A stretch of 64,000 nt of DNA. It comes from Pseudoduganella ginsengisoli. Its GTDB lineage: Bacteria; Pseudomonadota; Gammaproteobacteria; Burkholderiales; Burkholderiaceae_D. The position numbers and the translations under genes are program-made. The DNA is taken from assembly GCF_009720865.1 (NCBI RefSeq), contig NZ_WNLA01000022.1, positions 1-64,000 on the forward strand, written 5' to 3'. This document shows, piece after piece, positions 44,264 through 53,134 of this stretch; the stretch's first letter is position 1, and each line of letters starts with the position of its first letter. The notes under the pieces were generated by a model. It ran no database searches and had not been told where the DNA came from. It saw nothing but the letters and a program-made list of their open reading frames with translations.

Positions 44264-46102
44264 GTGCAGACCCGCCAACTCTATTTCCGCCTGCTGGGCG
44301 AGTTTCGCCCCTACCTGGGCGCCCTGATCGCCACGCTGGCCGCGGTTGGCATTGCTTCCGCCACGGACGTGCTGCTGATCCGGCAGTTGCAAAATGTCGT
44401 CAATGCGCTGGGCGCCGGCGCCGGCGGAAAAACTGCGCTGGGTGTGTCGGCCCTGCCGGCAGCCAGCATGATGGCCACGGTGCAGGGCTGGATCGACCAG
44501 CTGCTGCCTGGCGATCCGGCAAAGGCGGCGCTGTGGAGCATTCCGGTGGTGATCATGGCGCTGGCGCTGTTGCGCATGGTGTCGACGTTTTCCGGCGACT
44601 ATGGCGCGTCTTGGCTGAGCAACCGGGTCCAGGCAAATTTGCGGGAAGCCATGTTTATCCGCTTGCTGCGCTTGCCGAACCGCTATTTTGACCAGGCATC
44701 GACTGGCGCCACGCTGTCGCGCGTGACCTACGATACCACGCAGGTGGCGCAGGGATTCCTGACGGTGATGAATGTGTTCGTGCGTGATTCGGTGCTGGCA
44801 ATCGGCTACCTGATCACGCTGTTCACCACTGACTGGCAACTGGCGAGTTTTTGCATGGGCTTGCTGCCACTGGTGGCGGCCGTGGTGACGGTGGCGGGGC
44901 GCCGCATGCGCCGCCTGGCCGAAGATACGCAGGCAGCCGTGGGGGAATTGACGCGCGTGCTCGATGAAAGTATCGGCGGCCAGCGGGTGGTGAAAATCTT
45001 TGGCGGCCAGCGCTACGAACAGCAGCGGTTCCACGAAGTCGTCAAGCACAACCGGCATTTGGCCGTCAAACACTCGGCCACGGCGGCGCTGAACTCCGGC
45101 ATCATCATGATGCTGGTCGGGATGACGCTGTCGGCCGTGATTTACTTTGCGCTGCTGCGCGCGCAGGCCGGCGCGCTGACGCCAGGCTCGTTCGTGGCGT
45201 TCATGGTGGCGCTGATGGCGATGCAGTCGCCGATCAAAAACCTGACCAAGATGAACGAGCCGTTGCAGCGCGCACTGGCTTCCGCGAAATCCGTATTCGG
45301 CCTGATCGATACGCCTGCCGAAGCCGATAGCGGCGCGCTGGCGCTGCAGCGCGCGCAGGGCCGCATTGCCGTGCAGGGCGTCAGCTTCCGCTACAACCCG
45401 GACGACCCGGATGCCGCGCCTGCGCTGCGCGACGTGTCGCTCGACATCGCGGCCGGCGAAACCGTGGCGCTGGTCGGCGGTTCGGGCAGCGGCAAGACCA
45501 CGCTGGCCGGCTTGCTGCCGCGCTTTTATGACGTGGGCGATGGCCGCATCCTGCTCGACGGCCACGACTTGCGCGACTATAAGCTGGCGGATTTGCGTGC
45601 GCAAATTGCGCTGGTCAGCCAGGACGTGGTGCTGTTCAACGATACGCTGTCAGCCAATATCGCGTATGGCGACCCGGCGCCGGACCAGACCCGCATCGAA
45701 GCGGCGGCGCGCGCTGCCTATGCGCATGACTTCATCATGAAGCAGCCGCAGGGCTATGCGACGCAGGTGGGCGAAAATGGCTTGCGCCTGTCCGGCGGCC
45801 AGCGCCAGCGGCTGGCCATTGCGCGGGCGCTGTATAAGGATGCGCCTATCCTGATTCTCGATGAAGCCACCAGTGCGCTCGATACGGAATCGGAACGCCA
45901 GGTGCAGGCCGCGCTGGAAGTGCTGATGCGGGGCCGCACCACGGTGGTGATCGCGCACCGCCTGTCGACCATTGAAAAAGCCGACCGCATCGTGGTCATG
46001 GAATCGGGCCGGATTGCCGAAGCGGGCCCGCACGATGCACTGCTGGCCAAGGGCGGCCACTATGCGCGGCTGTACCAGACGCAAAAGCAGGTGACCGCCT
46101 AG
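44264..46102 (+). CDS. msbA: MsbA-type lipid A/lipid flippase, ABC exporter
   Basis: About 612 residues: six membrane helices, then an ABC ATPase with Walker A GGSGSGKTT, signature LSGGQRQR, Walker B ILILDEATSAL and the His switch IAHRLST. MsbA flips lipid A-core from the inner to the outer leaflet of the inner membrane. The whole-protein pattern (for example SRVTYDTTQVA and ITLFTTDWQLA) fits MsbA better than drug exporters. The GTG at 44264 is the likely start because the protein then begins QTRQLYFRLLGEFRPYL, the usual MsbA opening. The Shine-Dalgarno is weak. An insertion between helices 1 and 2 (residues about 45-75) is longer than in E. coli. Confidence 0.9.
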   Translation: MQTRQLYFRLLGEFRPYLGALIATLAAVGIASATDVLLIRQLQNVVNALGAGAGGKTALGVSALPAASMMATVQGWIDQLLPGDPAKAALWSIPVVIMALALLRMVSTFSGDYGASWLSNRVQANLREAMFIRLLRLPNRYFDQASTGATLSRVTYDTTQVAQGFLTVMNVFVRDSVLAIGYLITLFTTDWQLASFCMGLLPLVAAVVTVAGRRMRRLAEDTQAAVGELTRVLDESIGGQRVVKIFGGQRYEQQRFHEVVKHNRHLAVKHSATAALNSGIIMMLVGMTLSAVIYFALLRAQAGALTPGSFVAFMVALMAMQSPIKNLTKMNEPLQRALASAKSVFGLIDTPAEADSGALALQRAQGRIAVQGVSFRYNPDDPDAAPALRDVSLDIAAGETVALVGGSGSGKTTLAGLLPRFYDVGDGRILLDGHDLRDYKLADLRAQIALVSQDVVLFNDTLSANIAYGDPAPDQTRIEAAARAAYAHDFIMKQPQGYATQVGENGLRLSGGQRQRLAIARALYKDAPILILDEATSALDTESERQVQAALEVLMRGRTTVVIAHRLSTIEKADRIVVMESGRIAEAGPHDALLAKGGHYARLYQTQKQVTA

Positions 46103-46135
46103 CATGCATGGGGCGGACTGCGCGCCCTGCTGGGA

Positions 46136-46879
46136 TCAGAATGAATACACGAGCGTCAGCGACGTTTGCGTATCGGTGCTCTTCTTGTCGGCCGGTGCAT
46201 TGGTGTCGTTGCGCGCCGCGAACGCCGCCTTCATTTGCATGGTGCCGTTGATTTTCGTGCTGAGCGCGGTTTCCGCCTGCGAGTGCATGTTGGACGTGCC
46301 TTTTTCCACGCTGAGGTTTTGCGTGAACAGGGCGGTCGGGCTGACTTGCCAGCGGTAGACTGCCGCGCCGCGCACGGTCAAGCCATTTTCCACGTCGCCA
46401 TTGGCGCGCTTGCCGACAAAGTAGCCAGGACCGAGTTCGATGTCCAGCGTCTTGTCGCGCGAGCGGAACCAGCGTGCGCTGTGGCCGACGGACAGCGAAC
46501 TGTATCGGGTGAAGGCGCCAAACTGGTCATTGACGTGCGAACCCAGCACGAACAGTTTTTTGTCGCGGTCTTCCAGGTGGTAGGCCGCCTTGGCGGACGT
46601 TTCAAAACGCTCGGCGGAGCGGGTGCGGTGCTTGTCGCCGAAGGCATCGACCGTGCGGTCTTCCTTGAAAAATCCGGAAAAGATGTACTGGTTGCTCCAG
46701 TCTTCCAGTTCCTGCCGTGCGTCGATCTTGCCCGTCACGGACGTGCCGGACGTATTGCCGGTGGTGGTAATGGCGCCCAGTTCGGCGGCGGTGGACCAGG
46801 TTTTGTCCATGTTGTCGTCGGCGCAGGCAGCGCCTTGCGCGGCGGCCAGAGCCAGCGCGATCAGGAATTTGAGTGTCAT
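46136..46879 (-). CDS. DUF481 family outer membrane protein
   Basis: A 247-residue exported beta-barrel protein (YdiY-like). The signal peptide MTLKFLIALALAAAQGAACA is followed by strands with GAITTTGNTSGTSVTGKID, FFKEDRTVDAFGDKHRTRSAERFETS and a C-terminal aromatic end (LTLVYSF) that fits outer-membrane insertion. Family function is poorly known. Some members respond to salt or acid stress. It converges on msbA (33-base gap). Confidence 0.88.
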   Translation of the reverse strand: MTLKFLIALALAAAQGAACADDNMDKTWSTAAELGAITTTGNTSGTSVTGKIDARQELEDWSNQYIFSGFFKEDRTVDAFGDKHRTRSAERFETSAKAAYHLEDRDKKLFVLGSHVNDQFGAFTRYSSLSVGHSARWFRSRDKTLDIELGPGYFVGKRANGDVENGLTVRGAAVYRWQVSPTALFTQNLSVEKGTSNMHSQAETALSTKINGTMQMKAAFAARNDTNAPADKKSTDTQTSLTLVYSF

Positions 46880-47027
46880 CAGCGGAGGGGCGGCGCGGGC
46901 GGGGCCGGCCGGCAGTTATAAACCGAGGGAGCGGCGATTGTACCTGACGGTGTTTTATCGCGCCGGGGCCGTTACACACTGTAACTGTCTGCAACAGTGT
47001 GCACCGGTCCGCTCCGTCCGCTGCCGC

Positions 47028-47780
47028 TCAGGCGGCAAAACCCCCGTCGATATTCAGGCTGGCGCCCGTCACGAACGCCGCGTCGGGGCTGGCCACGTAA
47101 GCGACCATGGCGGCGATTTCCGCCGCCGTGCCGTGGCGGCCGATGGCCATCAAGCCGTGCAGCTGGGCGGCAAAATCGCCGGTGCCGGGGTTGAGGTCGG
47201 TATCGACCGGGCCTGGCTGGATATTGTTGATGGTGATGCCGCGGGGCCCCAGGTCGCGCGCCATGCCTTGCACCAGGCCCAGCAGCGCGGACTTGCTCAT
47301 TGCGTACGTGGCGCCGCCGGCGAACGGCATGCGGTGCGCATTGGTGCTGCCGATGTTGATGATGCGGGCGCCGGCAGCCATAAAGGGCAGCGCCGCCTGG
47401 ATGCCGACAAATACGGCGCGCACATTGACGGCCCAGGTTTCATCGAACGCCGCCAGGTCGAACGTGGCGACGTCGCCCAGGCGCAGGATGCCGGCATTGT
47501 TGACGAGGATATCGATCTTGCCGAATTCACGGCCGATGCGCCCGATCGCGCCGCGCAGCGCTTCCGCGTCGGCCGCGTCGGCACGGATGGGCAGCGCGCG
47601 GCCGCCTTGCGCTGCGATGTCCGCTGCCAGCGCATTGGCGGCATCGGCGTTGTGCTGGTAAGTGAAGGCGACGGTGGCGCCGTCATGCGCCAGGCGGCGC
47701 ACGATGCCGGCGCCGATGCCGCGCGAACCGCCGGTGACGAAAGCGATTTTGCCTGCGAAAGCTGGGGTGGTGGTGGTCAT
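47028..47780 (-). CDS. Short-chain dehydrogenase/reductase
   Basis: A 250-residue classical SDR. NAD(P) motif TGGSRGIGAGI, NAG motif VNNAGIL, catalytic Ser in IINIGSTNAH, and YAMSK with Tyr and Lys. The C-terminus ends LNIDGGFAA. A GGAGAA Shine-Dalgarno precedes the ATG. It is divergent from a LysR gene across a 202-bp region holding a long palindrome, so it is the likely regulated target. Substrate unknown. Confidence 0.93.
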   Translation of the reverse strand: MTTTTPAFAGKIAFVTGGSRGIGAGIVRRLAHDGATVAFTYQHNADAANALAADIAAQGGRALPIRADAADAEALRGAIGRIGREFGKIDILVNNAGILRLGDVATFDLAAFDETWAVNVRAVFVGIQAALPFMAAGARIINIGSTNAHRMPFAGGATYAMSKSALLGLVQGMARDLGPRGITINNIQPGPVDTDLNPGTGDFAAQLHGLMAIGRHGTAAEIAAMVAYVASPDAAFVTGASLNIDGGFAA

Positions 47781-47909
47781 GCTGTTCTCCTTGAGTGAGG
47801 TGATGTGCGAGGCGACTACGGGTGGTTGATGGAGTCCAGTATGGTTGTTCGATTGGTGCTGCGGTAGCTGGTAATTGGTCGATGCACTTTCAACCGTTGG
47901 TATAAAATG

Positions 47910-47972
47910 GGGCCTGGCCCCTTTAGCACTATTGTGCTTAGGGCGAACGATAGTGCTAAAGGGGCCAGGCCC
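47910..47972. repeat. Long perfect palindrome just upstream of the LysR start
   Basis: Two perfect 23-bp arms at 47910-47932 and 47950-47972 separated by a 17-base spacer. The arms contain GGGCCTGGCCCC followed by TTTAGCACTAT, and are themselves partly palindromic. The right arm ends ten bases before the LysR ATG, where no clear Shine-Dalgarno is seen. In RNA it would form a very stable stem in the 5' leader. It could be an operator, an attenuating hairpin or a small mobile repeat. Confidence 0.85.
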
Positions 47973-47982
47973 TAATTAATTA

Positions 47983-48915
47983 ATGGAACCACTGAACTAT
48001 CTCGCGTCTTTTATCCAGTCCGCCGAGACGGGCAGCTTTTCCGCCGCGGCGCGGCGCCTGGGGCTGACGCCGGCCGCCGTCAGCAAGAACGTGGCCCGGC
48101 TGGAATCGTCGCTGGGCGTGCGGCTGTTCCAGCGCAGTACGCGCAGCTTGACGTTGACCAGCGGCGGCGAACGGTTTCTCGAACAGGTGGGCAGTCCGTT
48201 TTCCAGCGTGCTGGAAGCGATCGATGGCGTGGCCAAGGATGACGGGCAGCCTTCCGGCGTGCTGAAAGTCGGCATGGCGCCGGCGTTTGGCCGCGAATAC
48301 CTGTTGCCGCTGCTCGATGATTTCCTGGTCCGCAATCCGGCTGTCTTGCCGGACTGGCATTTCGATAACCGCGCCGTGGACTTGATTGGCGATGGTTATG
48401 ATGCGGCGGTGGGCGGCGGCATCCCGCTGACGCAAGGGGTGATTGCGCGCGAATTGCTGCGCGCCGACGTGGTGGCGGTAGCGTCGCCCGCGTATTTGCA
48501 GCGCAGGGAAGTGCCGCGCCATCCGGCCGACCTGGCGCACCATGACGGCATCGTGCGGCGCTCGGTGGCGACCGGCCGCGCCAAGGTCTGGACCTTGCGC
48601 CATGACAGCGGAGAAGAAGGCCAGGCGGTGCTGCGTCCCCGCGTGATTTTCGACGATCCGGAAGCCATGGCCCATGCCGCCATGCGCCACCTGGGCGTGG
48701 CGCTGCTGCCCATGCCCCATGCCGCGCCATGGCTGCACAAAGGTTTGCTCAAGCGCGTGCTGCCCGGCTGGCGCAGCGACGCCGGGCCAGTGTCGGTCTA
48801 TTACCCCAGCAAAAAGCTGCTGCCCGCGAAAACCCGCGCCTTCGTTGACCACGTGACGGCGCACTTCCGCCGCCCGGACGTGGCCGCATGGTTCGACAGC
48901 GCCCGCTATCCGTAA
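47983..48915 (+). CDS. LysR-family transcriptional regulator
   Basis: A 310-residue LTTR. The HTH is in residues 1-60 (FIQSAETGSFSAAARRLGLTPAAVSKNVARLE, here in two parts). The linker RSLTLTSGGERFLEQV and the effector domain with VGGGIPLTQGVIARELL follow. The subgroup resembles regulators of SDR or quinone-reductase genes next door. The ATG at 47983 starts at the normal place for the HTH but lacks an evident Shine-Dalgarno and sits directly behind the palindrome. Divergent from the SDR gene. Confidence 0.93.
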   Translation: MEPLNYLASFIQSAETGSFSAAARRLGLTPAAVSKNVARLESSLGVRLFQRSTRSLTLTSGGERFLEQVGSPFSSVLEAIDGVAKDDGQPSGVLKVGMAPAFGREYLLPLLDDFLVRNPAVLPDWHFDNRAVDLIGDGYDAAVGGGIPLTQGVIARELLRADVVAVASPAYLQRREVPRHPADLAHHDGIVRRSVATGRAKVWTLRHDSGEEGQAVLRPRVIFDDPEAMAHAAMRHLGVALLPMPHAAPWLHKGLLKRVLPGWRSDAGPVSVYYPSKKLLPAKTRAFVDHVTAHFRRPDVAAWFDSARYP

Positions 48916-48916
48916 A

Positions 48917-49384
48917 TTACGGTTCCACCGAGTGCGCCCGCTTCATGCAGCGCAAGATAAAAGTTGAACGGCTGTGGCGCAAACCCGGTAATTTATACAG
49001 TTTCCGGCGCAGGAATTCTTCATAGCCTGCGGTCCCGGCCACCGCCACCTTGATCAGGTAATCGTATTCGCCCGTCAGCAGATATGCCTCCATCACTTCC
49101 GGCAATTCCGCCAGCGCCTGGCCGAATTTTTCCAGCATTTCATCGTCGTGCCGTTCCAGCGTGACTTCAATGAGGACGGTATCCGGCAAGCCCAGCGCCT
49201 TCTGGTTCAGCAGCGCCGTATAGCCTTCGATGACACCGGATTCTTCCAGCGCCTTGACCCGGTTCCAGCACGGCGTAGTGGACAGGCCCACTTGCTCCGC
49301 CAGTTTGGTATTGGACAGCCGGCCGTCGCGCCGCAGCGCCCGCAAAATGCGGCGGTCCATTTCGTCTAAGGTAAGATCATCCAT
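48917..49384 (-). CDS. Lrp/AsnC-family transcriptional regulator
   Basis: A 155-residue regulator. An AsnC-type HTH (residues 1-60: DEMDRRILRALRRDG, LAEQVGLSTTPCWNRVKALEESGVI) is followed by the RAM/ACT-like effector domain (AYLLTGEYDYLIKVAV). Such proteins sense amino acids. The start at 49384 gives the usual length, while the frame extends 11 codons further. It is divergent from a small ACT-like protein, 96 bases away. It converges on the LysR gene with a one-base gap. Confidence 0.92.
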   Translation of the reverse strand: MDDLTLDEMDRRILRALRRDGRLSNTKLAEQVGLSTTPCWNRVKALEESGVIEGYTALLNQKALGLPDTVLIEVTLERHDDEMLEKFGQALAELPEVMEAYLLTGEYDYLIKVAVAGTAGYEEFLRRKLYKLPGLRHSRSTFILRCMKRAHSVEP

Positions 49385-49480
49385 GATATTTAGAAAATGA
49401 AGAAGAGTATTCTTCATTCTAGTGCATAGTGGGTAATCTTTGGATGCCTATTCCGGGACGGGACGCGCATACTGTTTTAC

Positions 49481-49780
49481 ATGAACACGACATCCTTACC
49501 CCATCAAAAAACCCTGCGCTTCGCGATCGAGACGGAGGCAGCCCTGTCCACCCTTGAAAACGCGCTGGCGATTATTCGCCGTACGGGGATTACGCTGGAC
49601 GGCATGCGCATTGCGCCGGGCGCCGATGGCATGGACGTGTGGATGCGGCTGGGTGCGGAGGAAGACGATGCGCTGACCTTGTGCCGCATGCGGCTGCATA
49701 ACGTGGTGGGGATCCTGGCGATCCGGGAATTTCCCCGTCCCGCCGCCATGGAAACGGCCGCGCAGCTGGCGGCTGCCTGA
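49481..49780 (+). CDS. Small ACT-domain-like protein
   Basis: A 99-residue protein. The pattern ETEAALSTLENALAIIRRTG, GMRIAPGADGMDVWMRLG, then LCRMRLHNVVGILAIREF follows the beta-alpha-beta layout of small ACT domains such as acetolactate synthase small subunit IlvM. ACT domains bind amino acids and regulate enzymes or transcription. No catalytic partner is adjacent. Its divergent neighbour is an Lrp/AsnC regulator, so a role in amino-acid sensing is plausible. The assignment rests on pattern only. Confidence 0.55.
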   Translation: MNTTSLPHQKTLRFAIETEAALSTLENALAIIRRTGITLDGMRIAPGADGMDVWMRLGAEEDDALTLCRMRLHNVVGILAIREFPRPAAMETAAQLAAA

Positions 49781-49808
49781 CGGCAGCGGTGAGGCTATCC
49801 TGGCAAGG

Positions 49809-51107
49809 CTATCCTGGCAAATAAGCGTATTTGAACGCAAACACGATGGCGATCACCCACACGACGGGTTTGACTTCCCGCGCACGGCCGGTCGCCAGCT
49901 TCAGCACCGCGTAGGTAATGAAGCCGAACGCGATGCCGTGCGCAATCGAATACGTGAAAGGAATCAGCATGGCGGTAATGGCGGCAGGGACGCTTTCCGT
50001 CGTCTCGCCCCATTCCAGGTCCGCCAGGTCGCGCAGCATCAGGCACGCGACAAACAGCAGCGCGGGCGCCGTCGCGTACGCCGGCACGACGCCGGCCAGC
50101 GGTGCGATGAACAGGCACGCGAGGAACAGGCACGCCACCGTCAGCGCCGTCAAGCCCGTGCGCCCGCCTGCCTGCACGCCCGCCGCGCTTTCCACATACG
50201 CCGTCGTGCTGGACGTGCCCAGCAGCGAACCGGCAACGATTGCGCAGCTGTCGGCCAGCAGCGCTTTATTCAAGCGTTCCATTTTGCCCGGCACCAGCAG
50301 GCCGGCGCGGTTGGCCACGCCCATCAGTGTCCCGGTGGCGTCAAACAATTCAACCAGGAAGAACACCAGCACCACATTGACGATGCCGACCCCGAGTGCG
50401 CCGCCCACGTCAAGTTTCAGCAGCGTGGGGTCGAGCGACGGCGGCGCCGACACCAGGCCGTTGAATTTATTGCCGCCAAAGGCAAAACTCATCAGCGTCA
50501 CCACGACGATGCCGATCAGGATCGCGCCTTTAACCCGGAGGCGGTCCAGCGCGACGATCAGCATGAAGCCGAAAATCGCCATCAGTGCGGGCGGCTTGTG
50601 TAAATCGCCGGCAGAAATCATGGTAGCGGGATTGGCTGCAACGATGCCCGCGCTTTTCAAGGCAATCAGCCCGAGGAACAAGCCCAGGCCCACTGTGATG
50701 GCGGTGCGCAGCGAGTGCGGGATGCCGTTGACGATCATGCCGCGCAGCCCCAGCAGGCTGACAATGATGAACAGGCAGCCGGAAATGAACACGGCGCCCA
50801 GCGCCGATTGCCACGGCACGTGCATGCCCATGACGACGGCGTAAGCAAAATACGCGTTCAAGCCCATGCCGGGCGCCATGCCGATCGGGTAATTCGCATA
50901 CAGCGCCATGATGACCGTCCCCAGCGCGGCGGCCAGGCAGGTGGCGACAAACACGGCTTCCTTCGGGACACCGGCGTCGCCCAGGATGGCGGGGTTGACG
51001 AAGATGATGTAGGCCATGGTGAGGAAGGTCGTGATGCCTGCCACCACTTCCGTGCGGACGTCGGTGCCGTTTTCCTTCAGCTTGAACAGGTTCTCAGTGA
51101 TGGACAT
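49809..51107 (-). CDS. NCS2/AzgA-type purine permease
   Basis: A 432-residue inner membrane transporter with about 13 helices. VRTEVVAGITTFLTMAYI, GMAPGMGLNAYFAY and the C-terminal half with LGTSSTTAYVESAAGVQAGGRTGLTA are the hallmarks of the AzgA branch (adenine, guanine, hypoxanthine:H+ symport, like GhxP/AdeQ). A GGGG Shine-Dalgarno precedes the ATG. It stands alone between the ACT-like gene and the divergent kinase gene. Confidence 0.94.
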   Translation of the reverse strand: MSITENLFKLKENGTDVRTEVVAGITTFLTMAYIIFVNPAILGDAGVPKEAVFVATCLAAALGTVIMALYANYPIGMAPGMGLNAYFAYAVVMGMHVPWQSALGAVFISGCLFIIVSLLGLRGMIVNGIPHSLRTAITVGLGLFLGLIALKSAGIVAANPATMISAGDLHKPPALMAIFGFMLIVALDRLRVKGAILIGIVVVTLMSFAFGGNKFNGLVSAPPSLDPTLLKLDVGGALGVGIVNVVLVFFLVELFDATGTLMGVANRAGLLVPGKMERLNKALLADSCAIVAGSLLGTSSTTAYVESAAGVQAGGRTGLTALTVACLFLACLFIAPLAGVVPAYATAPALLFVACLMLRDLADLEWGETTESVPAAITAMLIPFTYSIAHGIAFGFITYAVLKLATGRAREVKPVVWVIAIVFAFKYAYLPG

Positions 51108-51245
51108 GGTTTCCCCCGAGGTTTTCTTGCCAGCATATCACTTTCGGCATATATCGCAGCGATTTTCACCCGCTTTCAGGCCCGGATGATCTTGCATTAG
51201 CGGCAACACGCGGTAAAATGAGCCCTCTGTATCGATCTGCGGGCG

Positions 51246-53108
51246 ATGAAACTACGTACCCATTACTGGCTGCTGGCGTTTTGCATAGTGTTGCCGATCG
51301 CCGTCTTTTTCAGCATCGCCCTGGATATGCTGCTGACGTCGCAGCGCGAAGTGGCCATGCGCCACATCGAGGAAAGCGCCCGTTCCGCGCGCCAGGAACT
51401 GGATGCGGAAATCCGCCGCGCCCAGTCGGTGCTGCGCGCGCTGGCGTATTCGCAGTCGCTCGACAGCGCCGACTATGCCCGCTTTTACCGCGAAGCGCTG
51501 GCCGCCAATGCGGGCCTGGGCGCTTGGATCATTTTGTACGATGAAAACGGCCAGCAGCTGGTCAATACGCGGGTGGCCTATGGCGATCCGTTGCCGCAGC
51601 GGCCCGATACCACCGTCGTCAAGGACATGATTTCAACCGGTAAAGGACTGGTTACCAGCGTGAAATGGGGACCGGCCTTGAAACAGCACTTCGTGGCGGT
51701 GGAGCAGCCGATCGCCACGGCGTCGGGCCGCCACCTGGTGCTGTCGCAAGCGTTCACTCCGTCGTATTTCACCCGCACCTATGCGGGGCGCGTGATCCCT
51801 GAATCGTGGCCGGTGTGGGTCATCGATGGCAAAGGCACGATGATTTCGCGCCGCGACGCCGGCGAGGCCAAGACCGGCAACCCGGTCCAGGCGGATGTGC
51901 TGACGGCCATCCGCGCGGCGCCGTCCGGCCGCTTGCGCCACACGTCGGTGGAAGGGACGGAAATCGATGGCTATTTCGTGCATTCGGCGCTGTCCGACTG
52001 GGCTGTCGTGGTCGGCGCCCCTGTGGCCGAAATCAATGCATCCGTGATCCGCGGCATGTCGGTGGCCGTGGCGGGCTTTTTGCTGGCTATCGCGGCAGCG
52101 GTCGGACTGGGCGTCCATACCGGCAAGCGGCTGGTGCGCTTTGTGTCAAATGCATCGCGGGCGGCGCGTGCGCTGGGCCGCGAATCGGCCGTGACGGTGT
52201 TGAAGAAGTCGAATATCGGTGAAATGGAAGCGCTCAACGACGCGATCCGCGAAGCCGATGCGAGGCTGCGGCAGGAAATGGATTCGCGCGCACAGGCCGA
52301 ACGCGAACGCAATGAATTGCTGGCGCGCGAGCGGGCCGCGCGTACCCACGCGGAAGAACAGAATGCCGCCAAGGATGAATTCCTTGCCATGCTGGGCCAC
52401 GAATTGCGCAATCCGCTGGGCGCCATCACCAGCGCGGTGGCCGTGCTCGACCACGCGTGCCTGCCCGGCATGCCGGCCGAAGCATCGAACCGGGCGCGCG
52501 ACGTGCTGCGCCGCCAGTCGGCGCATTTGCGGTCGCTGGTCGATGACTTGCTGGAAGTGAACCGCGCACTGATGGGCAAGCTGGCGCTGAACCGCCAGCG
52601 TATGGATCTCGGCGAAGCCGTGCGCAGCTGCGTCGACATGCTGCAATCGTCCGGCAAGCTGAAAACGCACCACGTGGAAACATCGCTGGCTTGCGTGCCG
52701 GTCATGGCCGACGGCACGCGGCTGGCGCAGGTGATCGACAATATCCTGGACAATGCCGTCAAATACAGCCCGCCAGGCACGCGCATTGCCATTGCTGTGC
52801 GGCGTGAGGGCGATGAAGCCGTTATGTCGGTGCGCGACGAAGGCGTCGGCATCACGCCGGATTTGCTGCCGCACGTGTTTAAAGTGTTCGTTCAGGGCAA
52901 GCAGACATTGCAGCGCGTGCAGGGTGGCCTGGGCATAGGCTTGACGCTGGTGCGGCGGCTGGTGGAAATGCATGGCGGCGTGATTGCCGTGACCAGCGAA
53001 GGCGCCAACCAGGGCGCCACCGTGACCGTGCGGCTTCCGCTGGCCGACGCGGCGCCCAAGGCGCTGCCCGTGATGTCGGGCGAGGATGCTGGGGCGTGGT
53101 GGCGCTGA
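51246..53108 (+). CDS. Membrane sensor histidine kinase with Cache-like periplasmic domain
   Basis: A 620-residue protein. One helix at residues 8-30, a periplasmic Cache-like sensor (about 35-270; ends GYFVHSALSDWAVVVGAP), a second helix at about 278-298, then a coiled-coil signalling helix. HisKA has His385 in MLGHELRNPLGA, and the ATPase has DNAVKYS, DEGVGITP and GGLGIGLTLV. No receiver is attached and no response regulator is adjacent, so its partner lies elsewhere. Many Cache kinases bind small carboxylates or amino acids. Confidence 0.92.
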   Translation: MKLRTHYWLLAFCIVLPIAVFFSIALDMLLTSQREVAMRHIEESARSARQELDAEIRRAQSVLRALAYSQSLDSADYARFYREALAANAGLGAWIILYDENGQQLVNTRVAYGDPLPQRPDTTVVKDMISTGKGLVTSVKWGPALKQHFVAVEQPIATASGRHLVLSQAFTPSYFTRTYAGRVIPESWPVWVIDGKGTMISRRDAGEAKTGNPVQADVLTAIRAAPSGRLRHTSVEGTEIDGYFVHSALSDWAVVVGAPVAEINASVIRGMSVAVAGFLLAIAAAVGLGVHTGKRLVRFVSNASRAARALGRESAVTVLKKSNIGEMEALNDAIREADARLRQEMDSRAQAERERNELLARERAARTHAEEQNAAKDEFLAMLGHELRNPLGAITSAVAVLDHACLPGMPAEASNRARDVLRRQSAHLRSLVDDLLEVNRALMGKLALNRQRMDLGEAVRSCVDMLQSSGKLKTHHVETSLACVPVMADGTRLAQVIDNILDNAVKYSPPGTRIAIAVRREGDEAVMSVRDEGVGITPDLLPHVFKVFVQGKQTLQRVQGGLGIGLTLVRRLVEMHGGVIAVTSEGANQGATVTVRLPLADAAPKALPVMSGEDAGAWWR

Positions 53109-53134
53109 ACGCCGCCACGGCCATGACATTGCTA

